A DNA stretch of 64,000 bases from Armatimonadota bacterium (GTDB lineage Bacteria; Armatimonadota; UBA5829; DTJY01): NCBI GenBank assembly GCA_029907255.1, contig JARYMF010000004.1, forward strand, positions 186,001 through 250,000, written 5' to 3'. Position numbers and translations under genes: made by a program. The notes beneath the pieces were generated by a model, which ran no database searches, was not told where the DNA came from, and was given only the letters and a program-made list of their open reading frames with translations. The stretch's first letter is position 1. The number at the start of each line of letters is the position of its first letter. Below, one piece after another: positions 35,714-43,813 of this stretch.

Positions 35714-36913
35714 ATGAAAACAAGCACTTTAATTCGCGCCACGCTAATCTTGAGTTTGGTTTTGCTAGCTAGCTGTGCACTAATGGCACAGGCAAACCAA
35801 CAACTTCGTGCTACAGTTAAAGCGGCTCCCGCTATGCACCCCGGCTTGCCGGCAGCGGCGGATATCTTCATAGACGGCCGATTTGCTATGCGTATTCCTG
35901 CTTCGGCAGGAGGTATGAGTCCTATGCAACGCGCCAGAATCGTTGCTGAAAGGCTCAACAATGCCTTCTCAGCAGGTCAGAACTGGGAAAATATGCGTGT
36001 CGCCCAGGTAAACGGCAATTGGGTAGTTGCCCTTGGCGACCACGTGATTGTTACCGCAGACTCCAAATCAGCACGCGCCTTTAATAGGACGCCTGGCAGA
36101 CTTGCAAGTTTATGGGCGCGAACAACCGTAGTAGCTCTTGGTGGCCAGCCTAGCAGGATTGCAATGCAAATCGAGCCAATAGCCGTAAGAGTTGCCGGCG
36201 CCCGTGAAGAACTAATAATGTGGCAGAATTCCCCAACAAAAACGCTGCCTCTGCTGGATTCATCTACCGGCAATACATTGGGTAGTGTGACCGTAGCAGG
36301 TCCCCAGAGTAGGCTTGACCTCGTGAAATCTGTAGTATACTACTCATCAACTTCGGACGATGCAGTGGTCTGGACATTTGTGCCGATTACTGGCACATCA
36401 ATTACAGGGACGCTTACGCGAGTAAATGGTGTAGGCGTTGTAAGCATGCCGTCGAATTTCATATCCATGGACATGATTCGAACAGGCATGGATATCAGGG
36501 ATACTATCAACAGGATGCGCTCAAGCTGGAACCAAATGATTAATAATAAGCTAAAAGAGCACAATCTAGCCTTCCCAGCCGGCGTAAATACGAAGATTGT
36601 TCCAATTTGCTCACACGAGACTGGGGTCATTATTGGAGCCGCACAAATAGTTGGCACTTCAAGCGCCATTTCCAATGCTATGTGCGTAGCAACCTCTTCC
36701 GAGGACAACTTTATGCGCTTCGACGTGAGCTCAGAAGCCTGCAGGGCATTTGCTGAAAAGCCGCCCACTCTAAATAACGCGGTGATTTCATCGCTTATTA
36801 TGTTTCCAAGACAGAGCGGAACTATGACTATGCCGGGAGTCTCCACGACGACTTCACCACAGACAAACCAGGAAGAGATGTCTCCCGCACCAATGCCCGA
36901 AGAGGAGATGTAG
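35714..36913 (+). CDS. Exported (possible lipo-) protein of unknown function
   Basis: 399 residues. The N-terminus is a signal with a lipobox L-A-S-C (Cys21), or alternatively a type I cleavage after LMAQA. Residues about 45-110 (DIFIDGRFAMRIPAS, MSPMQRARIVAERLN) resemble the N-terminal periplasmic domain seen before cyanobacterial-type mechanosensitive channels, but no channel follows. The central part is beta-rich and the C-terminus is Thr/Pro/Glu-rich and probably disordered. ATG with AAGGAGG upstream (the frame could be opened from 35666, without a ribosome site). A terminator follows at 36959, so it is monocistronic. Function not recognised. Confidence 0.7.
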   Translation: MKTSTLIRATLILSLVLLASCALMAQANQQLRATVKAAPAMHPGLPAAADIFIDGRFAMRIPASAGGMSPMQRARIVAERLNNAFSAGQNWENMRVAQVNGNWVVALGDHVIVTADSKSARAFNRTPGRLASLWARTTVVALGGQPSRIAMQIEPIAVRVAGAREELIMWQNSPTKTLPLLDSSTGNTLGSVTVAGPQSRLDLVKSVVYYSSTSDDAVVWTFVPITGTSITGTLTRVNGVGVVSMPSNFISMDMIRTGMDIRDTINRMRSSWNQMINNKLKEHNLAFPAGVNTKIVPICSHETGVIIGAAQIVGTSSAISNAMCVATSSEDNFMRFDVSSEACRAFAEKPPTLNNAVISSLIMFPRQSGTMTMPGVSTTTSPQTNQEEMSPAPMPEEEM

Positions 36914-36958
36914 GCTTAGTGGTTATCGTCAAATTAAAATAGATAATCAACCACTAAG

Positions 36959-37002
36959 AAGTGGAGTATCGCATTATTCCCTGCTGCGGTACTCCACTTT
37001 TT
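36959..37002 (+). terminator. Terminator after the gene at 35714
   Basis: AAGTGGAGTA (36959-36968) pairs perfectly with TACTCCACTT (36990-36999), followed by TTTTTA. Confidence 0.8.
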
Positions 37003-37097
37003 AATTTCCCATTCGCTTCTTTTTTGATATACTAATAATCCCGATGAGTGCATAATAACTCAGAACCTCCAAAGCCTGAAATAAAGGAGAAACCGCT

Positions 37098-37802
37098 TTG
37101 ACGCTTAGCGCAATCTTTATATCATCGTTCATGGTGGCCCTTTCGGGAGCACTTATGCCTGGACCTCTACTTACGGTAACCATTGCCCAGACTGCAAAGA
37201 AAGGCTTCGTTTCGTCAGTTCTTCTCGTTGCAGGTCACGTAACTTTGGAACTTATTGTAGTTATCTTTCTGCTTTCCGGCTTGGGTCACCTCCTTAGGAT
37301 AAAGCCAATAACAGGCGGAATCGCCATTATCGGAGGAATTATGCTTCTTTTTATGGGCTGGAGCATGTTTCATGACGCTCGGCGCGGTGCCCTCGACCTT
37401 CCATCAACAAAAACAGCTAACCAAGAAACCCAATCCACGGGTTCCATGCTAAACTCCATGCTTACCGGAATGGTAGTAAGTATTACAAATCCTTACTGGG
37501 TTATCTGGTGGGCAACAATTGGTCTCGCTGGAATAACATTTTTCGCAGGACTTCGGCAAAACATGCTCTGGGCACTCGGGGCATTCTATATAGGCCACAG
37601 CATGGGAGACATCATATGGTACTTGATAGTGGGCGCGGCTGTCGCTAGTGGACGAAGGCTCCTGAGCACAAATATCTATCGCGCAATAGTGCAAATTTGC
37701 GCTCTATTTCTCATTTTCCTTGGCGGCTCATTTATCTATTTAGTCGCTACAGGCAACCTTTGGAAAATTCAAATGGCTACGGATTGGGCAAAAAGTTGGT
37801 AA
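37098..37802 (+). CDS. LysE/RhtB-family amino-acid exporter
   Basis: 234 residues with six predicted transmembrane helices, the LysE translocator layout. The N-terminal SGALMPGPLLTVTIAQTAKKG carries the family's P-G-P motif in helix 1, and SITNPYWVIWWATIG in the middle is a second signature. Members export basic amino acids, homoserine, threonine or other small metabolites across the inner membrane by proton antiport; the substrate cannot be read. The TTG start at 37098 has AAAGGAGA eight bases upstream. It converges with the P-loop kinase gene (38 bases between stops). Confidence 0.9.
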   Translation: MTLSAIFISSFMVALSGALMPGPLLTVTIAQTAKKGFVSSVLLVAGHVTLELIVVIFLLSGLGHLLRIKPITGGIAIIGGIMLLFMGWSMFHDARRGALDLPSTKTANQETQSTGSMLNSMLTGMVVSITNPYWVIWWATIGLAGITFFAGLRQNMLWALGAFYIGHSMGDIIWYLIVGAAVASGRRLLSTNIYRAIVQICALFLIFLGGSFIYLVATGNLWKIQMATDWAKSW

Positions 37803-37840
37803 TGTTAACCAAGGTATTGTTGCCTCAAATCAAGAGCACC

Positions 37841-38308
37841 CTAATCAACAGATTGCCCGGTATCGACCACAACCGCACCTTCATCTTCGCCAATTGGCTC
37901 AAATCGTGCCTTAACCTGGTAGTAAAGGTCTTCATTCCGATCTGCAGCCGGATGGTCCTGCAGAGCAATTCTCCGGAGCGCAACCTCATCTGGACAAACG
38001 CAATAGAGCAACTCGAATTCTGCACCCACCTCCTTCGCAAGCGCTCTTGCCGCATCACGCTCGGACCGCTTAGAAAACGGCATTCCTTCGAGGATAACGT
38101 CCCTGCCTTGGCTTAGAAAATACCGGGCAATGAAGAGCATTGCACCGAAAGCTAAAGCCTTCTCGGAATCTGAGTAACTCGGTGGGGTGAAGAGCTTTGC
38201 CCTAACTTCATCACGACTCAACCGGAGTGCGCCCATCTCATCTGCTAGGCGCATAGCTAGGTGGGTTTTGCCAGTGCCAGGAAGTCCAGCGATACAGATT
38301 AGCTTCAT
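37841..38308 (-). CDS. P-loop kinase of the AAA_33 / zeta-toxin-like type
   Basis: A 155-residue nucleoside/nucleotide-kinase-like protein with Walker A GLPGTGKT (residues 8-15), the substrate-loop LSRDEVRAKLF and LEGMPFSKRSERDAA, which fits ATP-dependent kinases of the AAA_33 family. It may phosphorylate a small molecule or RNA end; no specific substrate can be given. The ATG at 38308 begins one base after the stop of the upstream STN/GHL10 gene and has AGGTG seven bases before it; an in-frame TTG at 38329 overlaps the upstream gene. Third gene of an operon with the two STN-domain genes, so it is presumably co-translated with them. Confidence 0.8.
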   Translation of the reverse strand: MKLICIAGLPGTGKTHLAMRLADEMGALRLSRDEVRAKLFTPPSYSDSEKALAFGAMLFIARYFLSQGRDVILEGMPFSKRSERDAARALAKEVGAEFELLYCVCPDEVALRRIALQDHPAADRNEDLYYQVKARFEPIGEDEGAVVVDTGQSVD

Positions 38309-38309
38309 G

Positions 38310-40358
38310 TCATGGCACCTGTTTGCCAATCGCCTCCAAAGCCGCTCTCAGACCAGAAACATCGCCGACAAGTATATAGCCCCTAAGGTTTTCATCTTTC
38401 GCCAATTTAACAACTCGGCTCAGTGCTGTAATTTGCTCAGCTAGCCTTCCAGCACCAAACTCACCGGCCGCCGGGATTACTGCAGCAGCTTTGAGAGATG
38501 CACGGTTCAAGCTTACTATCGCCTCTGCCTCGCTTTGTGAATAAACATATGTGCCCTCACTCTCGGACTTTTCCAATGTAAGTTTTGGAATGAGAGCATC
38601 AACTCTGGGTATCTCCGCCCAGTGAACAGGTGACTGGCTATCAGAAGCAAGATCAACGGTCACCGCAAAAATGCTGTTAGGATTGTCCATCTTAAACTGC
38701 TTTGAAAGTTCCGTCAAAAGACCTATGAGCTTCCCCCGGCGGAACTTATCCCATAATGCCAAAGCTTGCACATCAGCGTCAGTTCGCGCCCCCCATAAAT
38801 CAACATCAATAGGGTCAATATGGTGAAGGCGAATCATCTCTTTTCGCACCTCCACCGTGTATCCAAATGGCGGCGTGAGGTCCTGCCCAGCCACTATAAA
38901 AGGCTTACTATGTGCATAATCAACTCGATCGAGGCAAATACCATCAAGCTCATAGTTAAGGCTCAATTCGGCTAATAATGATTTCAGAAGCCTTGCCGCC
39001 TGGGACGAAGCTGGGCAGATGTAAACCTCCTTGCCAGAGGTTTTAGTCTCCGCAACCGGAATAACGTCAGCAGAAATCGGTTTGAGATTTTGCATCTCGG
39101 CGTTTTGCCAAACCTCTTGCTCAGCATAGCGCCTGCCGAGAAGGTTGCAATCTTGGATACTGGGATGGCTTGCAATTACCAGAGGAGCAGGATGCTCGGC
39201 ATCACCCCAAAGTGTTACATCCAACACACCAATTAACTTTAAGCCTTGCCCATGTGCCAAAGCAATTGCCCTCTTAAGCGGGTCATCGTCAGCATATTTC
39301 TTATCTTGAGTAAATATTTTGCTTGGATAGATTGGCTGTCCAGCTTTGAATATTGGAATGAAAATAGTATCAAAACCTTGTGTTTTAGCAAGCCTCACAA
39401 CATCATCTAGGCCATCGAAATCTACATCAGTAATCCATAACCCTTGGAGCTTGTCCTTAATTGCAATCTTTTTTTCCTCTCCCTTATCCCTGACTTCATC
39501 AATTTTAATTGTTCCAACTTTGGAAGGCGCAGGCGGAACTGCCTTTGGCACAATAGGCATAAGAGGCTTTTCAATGAGAAAATCTCCGCTCTTCGAACGA
39601 ATTATCATGGCAGCGTTTAGTTTCACCGGGATTTCTCGAAGATCCACTGCAAGCTGGTCAACTGGCGTCATTACCTCGCTTGTCTTGAAACCAGCGGCAC
39701 GAAGAGCAGCGTTCAGCCAATCTATCTGCGCTGGTGTCAAGGTAAGTAACGAGATCGCTTGCTGATAGGCAATCTGTTCTTGCTGGAGTGGCGTAAGCTG
39801 CCAAGCAGGGTCAACGCTCGGCAGGAATGGCATAGTCATGTTAAGCCAACGTCGAACATCTGCCTCAAGATTGCCAGCCTCTTGAGCTTTCTTGGCTTCC
39901 AAATATCTTTCTTTCCAAGCCATTACTGCAGAACCGCGGGCATCTCGTGTGAGAAAAAAGACGTCATCCACTAACCGCCATTGGAAGCCAGTAATTGCCT
40001 CAACCATGTTCATTATGCTTTTTAGGCGAGTTTCTCCAATGTGAACGACGATTTTTGTTTCCTCAAGCCTCTGGTCTACGTAAAACTCCGAGCTTGTTTG
40101 TTTGCTTAATACTGAGCACAATTCCTTCAAAGGCATCACTTTAGGCGGAATCGTGACCGATGCAATCATTCTCTCATCCGCCGCCCAATTCAACTCTCCC
40201 GCGCGTTCGGTTTGGGCAAGCGCACAACCCGCCGAAATAACTAGCAGGGTTACTAAGAAAGCCTGCATAAGTTGCGAGAAGCTAACCCTGTATCTTCTCC
40301 TCGAGAATGTCGGTAAATCAGAACTCAAGTTCTCAATTTCCAAATTTGCTATAGCCAT
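38310..40358 (-). CDS. Exported STN-domain protein fused to a GHL10-like TIM barrel
   Basis: 682 residues. An N-terminal hydrophobic segment (about 30-48) follows an unusually long polar leader. An STN-like domain (about 55-140, VTIPPKVMPLKELCSVLS and KIVVHIGETRLKSIM) comes next, then a helical linker with LTPLQQEQIAYQQ. From about 305 to 660 it resembles the GHL10/YngK glycosyl-hydrolase-like barrel: LQGLWITDVDFDGLDDVV, FDTIFIPIFKAGQ, LDGICLDRVDYAHSKP and a long alpha/beta tail. GHL10 proteins are putative glycosidases. The ATG overlaps the TAA of the upstream gene (TAATG), showing translational coupling; the P-loop kinase follows after one base. Fusion of STN and a barrel is unusual. Confidence 0.75.
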   Translation of the reverse strand: MAIANLEIENLSSDLPTFSRRRYRVSFSQLMQAFLVTLLVISAGCALAQTERAGELNWAADERMIASVTIPPKVMPLKELCSVLSKQTSSEFYVDQRLEETKIVVHIGETRLKSIMNMVEAITGFQWRLVDDVFFLTRDARGSAVMAWKERYLEAKKAQEAGNLEADVRRWLNMTMPFLPSVDPAWQLTPLQQEQIAYQQAISLLTLTPAQIDWLNAALRAAGFKTSEVMTPVDQLAVDLREIPVKLNAAMIIRSKSGDFLIEKPLMPIVPKAVPPAPSKVGTIKIDEVRDKGEEKKIAIKDKLQGLWITDVDFDGLDDVVRLAKTQGFDTIFIPIFKAGQPIYPSKIFTQDKKYADDDPLKRAIALAHGQGLKLIGVLDVTLWGDAEHPAPLVIASHPSIQDCNLLGRRYAEQEVWQNAEMQNLKPISADVIPVAETKTSGKEVYICPASSQAARLLKSLLAELSLNYELDGICLDRVDYAHSKPFIVAGQDLTPPFGYTVEVRKEMIRLHHIDPIDVDLWGARTDADVQALALWDKFRRGKLIGLLTELSKQFKMDNPNSIFAVTVDLASDSQSPVHWAEIPRVDALIPKLTLEKSESEGTYVYSQSEAEAIVSLNRASLKAAAVIPAAGEFGAGRLAEQITALSRVVKLAKDENLRGYILVGDVSGLRAALEAIGKQVP

Positions 40359-41050
40359 TAAGGCACCATCACCTTCTTTAAGTATATGTAAGGCATCGAA
40401 TCCATGCGCAAGGCAAGATCTTCCTTCCCACCAGGCTTTGGAATAAGCAAGTAAGGAATTACACGAAATAGCAACACTGTTTCCTCGGGCTTTGGCAAAG
40501 ATTTAACAACCTGCCCTGTATCGGTCAGGCCAACTGTGGGCGAAGCAAGCATTGCCCTGAGAATCTCCTGCTGGAAAGGAGTAAGCTCAAAATATGAAAG
40601 CGGAAACCCACGCGAAAGTCTAAAAAGCTGAGCGCCATCGAGCGATTTTAGTACCTCAGTCATGTACTCTTCCGGAGTGAGCTTATCTAGCGGCTTTTCG
40701 GGCACATCTTTTGTGGATATCTCCGCTGGCCGCCGGAATACAATGATGCTGCCTTCAATATACCAAGATAGACCTGTCATCTTCGTAAGCATATCGAGGA
40801 CCACCTTGAGCGGCTGACCCTTTAGGCTCGTGCTAATACCTTTTTCGGGGAAAGCTGGAGCGGCAATCTCAATATCCGCCTGCTTTGCTAACGCCTCCAC
40901 TGCATCCATCATTGACCCGTTAACAAGCATAATGTCCACTGGCTTTTTGAGTTTCTCAAAGTCAAAAGTCTTCTGAGCAACCGCAGGCAAAGCGAAGGCA
41001 AGAATTAGTATAAAATACAAGAGGAATCCTAATTTTATGGGCACCCTCAA
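40358..41050 (-). CDS. Exported STN-domain protein, short
   Basis: 230 residues: signal peptide (about 1-26), an STN-like domain (about 32-115: VDIMLVNGSMMDAVEALA, ISTSLKGQPLKVVLDMLTK, SWYIEGSIIVFRR), then a helical part with LTPEEYM and LTPFQQEILRAML, the latter matching LTPLQQEQIAYQQ in the next gene. No secretin domain. The TTG at 41050 is chosen because AAGGAG is eight bases upstream and the signal then starts MRVPIKLGF; a GTG three codons earlier is in the ribosome site. First gene of an operon with the STN/GHL10 fusion and a kinase, from the promoter at 41119-41147. Function unknown. Confidence 0.72.
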   Translation of the reverse strand: MRVPIKLGFLLYFILILAFALPAVAQKTFDFEKLKKPVDIMLVNGSMMDAVEALAKQADIEIAAPAFPEKGISTSLKGQPLKVVLDMLTKMTGLSWYIEGSIIVFRRPAEISTKDVPEKPLDKLTPEEYMTEVLKSLDGAQLFRLSRGFPLSYFELTPFQQEILRAMLASPTVGLTDTGQVVKSLPKPEETVLLFRVIPYLLIPKPGGKEDLALRMDSMPYIYLKKVMVP

Positions 41051-41118
41051 GGTTATCACTCCTTAATTGCAGAAAATGCCTAAGGCATATATGCCCAAAC
41101 TGAGGGTCTACTATTCGC

Positions 41119-41147
41119 ATTCTACCACGCAAGCCTTGGTTTGGCAA
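41119..41147 (-). promoter_or_regulatory. Promoter of the second STN operon
   Basis: Minus strand: -35 TTGCCA (41147-41142), 17-base spacer, -10 TAGAAT (41124-41119) with TG one base before. Only two bases separate its -35 from that of the tsaB promoter. Confidence 0.75.
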
Positions 41148-41149
41148 CA

Positions 41150-41178
41150 TTGACCGCATTGACACGTGGGAATATAAT
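41150..41178 (+). promoter_or_regulatory. Promoter of tsaB, probably giving a leaderless mRNA
   Basis: -35 TTGACC (41150-41155), 17-base spacer, perfect -10 TATAAT (41173-41178). The start point (~41184-41186) coincides with the GTG at 41184; no ribosome site exists. Confidence 0.8.
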
Positions 41179-41183
41179 TACAT

Positions 41184-41924
41184 GTGCCAATGAAAGTATT
41201 GACATTAGATACAACAACAGACACCTCGAGTATCGCAGTTGCCGACGAGAACAACCTACTCGCCGAATACAACTTTGCCCACAAAATGGACCTCTCCCGG
41301 CGGTTGATGCCAAATATTGTTTCAATGCTTAAAGACTGTGCACTGAGAATTAAAGACCTTAACTGCATTGGAGTTTCACTCGGACCTGGATCGTTTACTG
41401 GCTTGCGAATTGGAGTTGCAACAGCAAAGACCCTTGCACAAGTGCTCAATATCCCAATCGTTGGAATCATCACACTTGACCTTCTTGCCTACCAATTCGA
41501 TTACCTTCCCAATGCGACCGTCTGTCCGCTTGTGAAAGTTCGAAAGGGTGAGGTATACTGGGCTTTCTTTAACACATGCGATGGGAAAATTAAGCAGATT
41601 ACCGACTACTCGGCTGGACCAATAAATGAAGTAATTAAGATGGCCCAAAGTCTCTTCCCACATCCCAAAATAGAAAGCCAGAAATCAGAGCGCAGAATCA
41701 TTTTCTGCGGGGACGGCGTAGAGGACGCATTGGAGGAGCTAAGCAAGTCGCTCGGCGACCGGGTAGTCCCGGCATCCAAATGGCTTTCCTATCCAAAGGC
41801 TTCAATTCTAGCAAGGCTGACCTCAGAAAAAATTGCCGCCGGTGAAACATCCGACCCCCTTTCCCTCGTTCCTTTTTACATCCGCCGGTCCGCTCCCGAG
41901 ATGCGGCTCGAGCATGGCCAATAG
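41184..41924 (+). CDS. tsaB: tRNA threonylcarbamoyladenosine biosynthesis protein TsaB
   Basis: A 246-residue ASKHA-fold protein. The start VLTLDTTTDTSSIAV is the TsaB form of the phosphate motif, GVSLGPGSFTGLRIGVATAK is the family signature and FCGDG lies near 175. With TsaD and TsaE it completes t6A37 formation on ANN-decoding tRNAs; TsaB itself is a structural partner that lacks the metal-binding His of TsaD. Start GTG 41184 or ATG 41190, both inside the expected transcription-start zone, hence leaderless. serA follows with its own promoter six bases after the stop. Confidence 0.95.
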   Translation: MPMKVLTLDTTTDTSSIAVADENNLLAEYNFAHKMDLSRRLMPNIVSMLKDCALRIKDLNCIGVSLGPGSFTGLRIGVATAKTLAQVLNIPIVGIITLDLLAYQFDYLPNATVCPLVKVRKGEVYWAFFNTCDGKIKQITDYSAGPINEVIKMAQSLFPHPKIESQKSERRIIFCGDGVEDALEELSKSLGDRVVPASKWLSYPKASILARLTSEKIAAGETSDPLSLVPFYIRRSAPEMRLEHGQ

Positions 41925-41929
41925 TTCGG

Positions 41930-41959
41930 TTGACATTTCCACTTAGCTTGGTGTATCAT
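41930..41959 (+). promoter_or_regulatory. Promoter of serA
   Basis: Perfect -35 TTGACA (41930-41935), 18-base spacer, -10 TATCAT (41954-41959). Start near 41966, ~90-base leader. Confidence 0.8.
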
Positions 41960-42055
41960 CTCATTGTTCGCATTAATTAATTGCCGGCTACTCCAGGCAT
42001 GCCCCGCATATGTGCCAAAGGGGTAGATGGCAAGAACTGGAAGGACGAGGTGGGT

Positions 42056-43645
42056 ATGCCAAGGATCTTAGTAAGCGATCCTGTCGCAAAAGAAGGAATT
42101 GAAATTCTCCAGAAGCATTTCGACGTAGATGTAAAGACCGGATTGGAGAAATCCAAGTTAATCGAGATTATCGGCGACTATGATGCTCTGATTGTTCGAA
42201 GCGAGACAAAAGTCACAGCCGATGTTCTCGAAGCGGCAAAGAACATGAAAATCATCGGCCGGGCAGGCGTCGGCGTAGACAACATTGATGTCCCTGTTGC
42301 CACCGAGAAAGGAATCATTGTTGTCAATTCACCCGGCGGGAACACCATTGCTGCTGCTGAGCTTACAATGGCAATGATGTTAGCTCTCGCACGGAATATT
42401 CCCCAAGGGCATGCCTCATTGCGCGCTGGCGAGTGGAAACGAAGCAAATTCGTCGGTAATGAGCTCTATGGAAAAACACTAGGTATCTATGGGCTTGGAA
42501 AGATTGGAAGCGCTGTTGCCAAGCGGGCGCAAAGCTTCGAGATGGACATCATAGCATACGATCCATTCGTTTCCGAAGAGTACGCCAGCAAGATAGGCGT
42601 CGAGCTTGTTAGCATGGATGAACTCCTTAGAAGAAGTGACTACATTACAATTCACGTACCAGCAACAAAAGATACAAAGGGCTCAATCGGCAAAGATGAG
42701 ATTGCAAAAATGAAGCCCGGAGTACGCATCATTAATGTTGCCCGAGGAGGAATTGTCGACGAAGCCGCCCTGGCAAAAGCAGTCGAGGAAGGCAAGGTAG
42801 CAGGAATAGCCTTCGACGTTTACGAGTCAGAACCACCTCCTCCAGACAACCCGTTACTCAAGTTGGACAAAGCAATCACTACTCCACACTTAGGAGCATC
42901 AACCGAGGAAGCTCAGATTAATGTTGCAATTGACGTTGCTGAGCAGATTGTGGACGTCCTTAATGGCAAGCCTGCTCGCAGTGCAGTAAACATGCCAGCC
43001 CTGAGCGCCGAAGTACTAGCTGCAGTGGAACCATTCATGCTTCTAGGCGAACGGATTGGTATGATGGCAACACAACTTACGGATGGTGCTGTCAAGTCTA
43101 TCGAAATTGCTTACTGCGGCGATCTTTCCACTATGGAGTATGGCCCGGTCGGACGCTCTGTACTAAAAGGCCTGCTCCAACCGATTCTTACAGAACCGGT
43201 GAACCTAGTCAACGCCCCAGTCATTGCCGAATCAAGAGGCATTCGGATTACAGAAAGCAAGAGCGTAGGACCAGAAGACTATACCAGCCTTCTAGCCGTC
43301 AAGGTAAAGACCGACAGGGGCGAAAAGCTAATTGAGGGAACTGTCTTCGGAAAAAGAGATTTCAGGATAGTAAAGATTGATGGATTTATGATTGACGTAG
43401 TTCCCGACGGAGCAATGCTTGTCACGACCCACATAGATAAACCGGGAGTTATCGGCCGAGTAGGGACACTTCTCGGTAACCACAACATAAATATCGCCGG
43501 GATGCACGTTGGCAGAGCAGGCATCGGCAAGGAAGCAGTAATGGTTCTAAACGTTGACGACCCAGTGCCGGACCTAGTAATGGATGAGATTAGAAAGCTA
43601 GATGGCATAGAAACCGCAAAACTTGTGCAGTTCAACCAAAATTAA
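42056..43645 (+). CDS. serA: D-3-phosphoglycerate dehydrogenase
   Basis: A 529-residue type 1 SerA (long form) that oxidises 3-phosphoglycerate in serine synthesis. Substrate/NAD domains: GRAGVGVDNIDV, the Rossmann GLGKIGSAVAKRA, NVARGGIVDE and the catalytic His in TPHLGAST. Residues about 320-450 are the ASB intervening domain and 455-529 the ACT domain (VTTHIDKPGVIGRVG), the site of serine feedback. The ATG at 42056 has GAGGTG just upstream and gives the family length; the ORF is open further (from 41981) but this part carries no conserved sequence. Serine supply may feed the cysE product further on. Confidence 0.97.
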   Translation: MPRILVSDPVAKEGIEILQKHFDVDVKTGLEKSKLIEIIGDYDALIVRSETKVTADVLEAAKNMKIIGRAGVGVDNIDVPVATEKGIIVVNSPGGNTIAAAELTMAMMLALARNIPQGHASLRAGEWKRSKFVGNELYGKTLGIYGLGKIGSAVAKRAQSFEMDIIAYDPFVSEEYASKIGVELVSMDELLRRSDYITIHVPATKDTKGSIGKDEIAKMKPGVRIINVARGGIVDEAALAKAVEEGKVAGIAFDVYESEPPPPDNPLLKLDKAITTPHLGASTEEAQINVAIDVAEQIVDVLNGKPARSAVNMPALSAEVLAAVEPFMLLGERIGMMATQLTDGAVKSIEIAYCGDLSTMEYGPVGRSVLKGLLQPILTEPVNLVNAPVIAESRGIRITESKSVGPEDYTSLLAVKVKTDRGEKLIEGTVFGKRDFRIVKIDGFMIDVVPDGAMLVTTHIDKPGVIGRVGTLLGNHNINIAGMHVGRAGIGKEAVMVLNVDDPVPDLVMDEIRKLDGIETAKLVQFNQN

Positions 43646-43664
43646 AAGGCAATACTTAATCGTA

Positions 43665-43701
43665 TTTTAAGGGTGAGGCAATTAGTTGCCCCACCCTTAA
43701 A
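43665..43701 (+). terminator. Hairpin after serA, possible terminator
   Basis: TTTAAGGGTG-A-GGCAA (up to 43681) pairs with TTGCC-C-CACCCTTAAA (43686-43701), a long stem with one mismatch and a TTAG loop. No T-run follows, so termination would depend on the next hairpin at 43780. Confidence 0.5.
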
Positions 43702-43779
43702 TACCATTTCACCCAATTTTCACAAAAGGATTGGTTTTGCTTCTAAAACCCCTCTCTTGAATTTATACTCCTTGACAAA

Positions 43780-43813
43780 GCAAGAAAGCCGGCCTTTTAG
43801 CCGGCTTTCTTGC
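43780..43813. terminator. Bidirectional terminator-like hairpin
   Basis: A perfect 14-bp stem: 43780-43793 (GCAAGAAAGCCGGC) pairs with 43800-43813 (its exact complement), six-base loop. A/T tracts are part of the stem on both sides, as in bidirectional terminators. Confidence 0.7.

Noticed and set aside
41981-42055. 25-codon N-terminal extension of SerA
   Set aside because: The extra part has no conserved sequence and overlaps the leader; the ATG at 42056 has a ribosome site and gives the family length.
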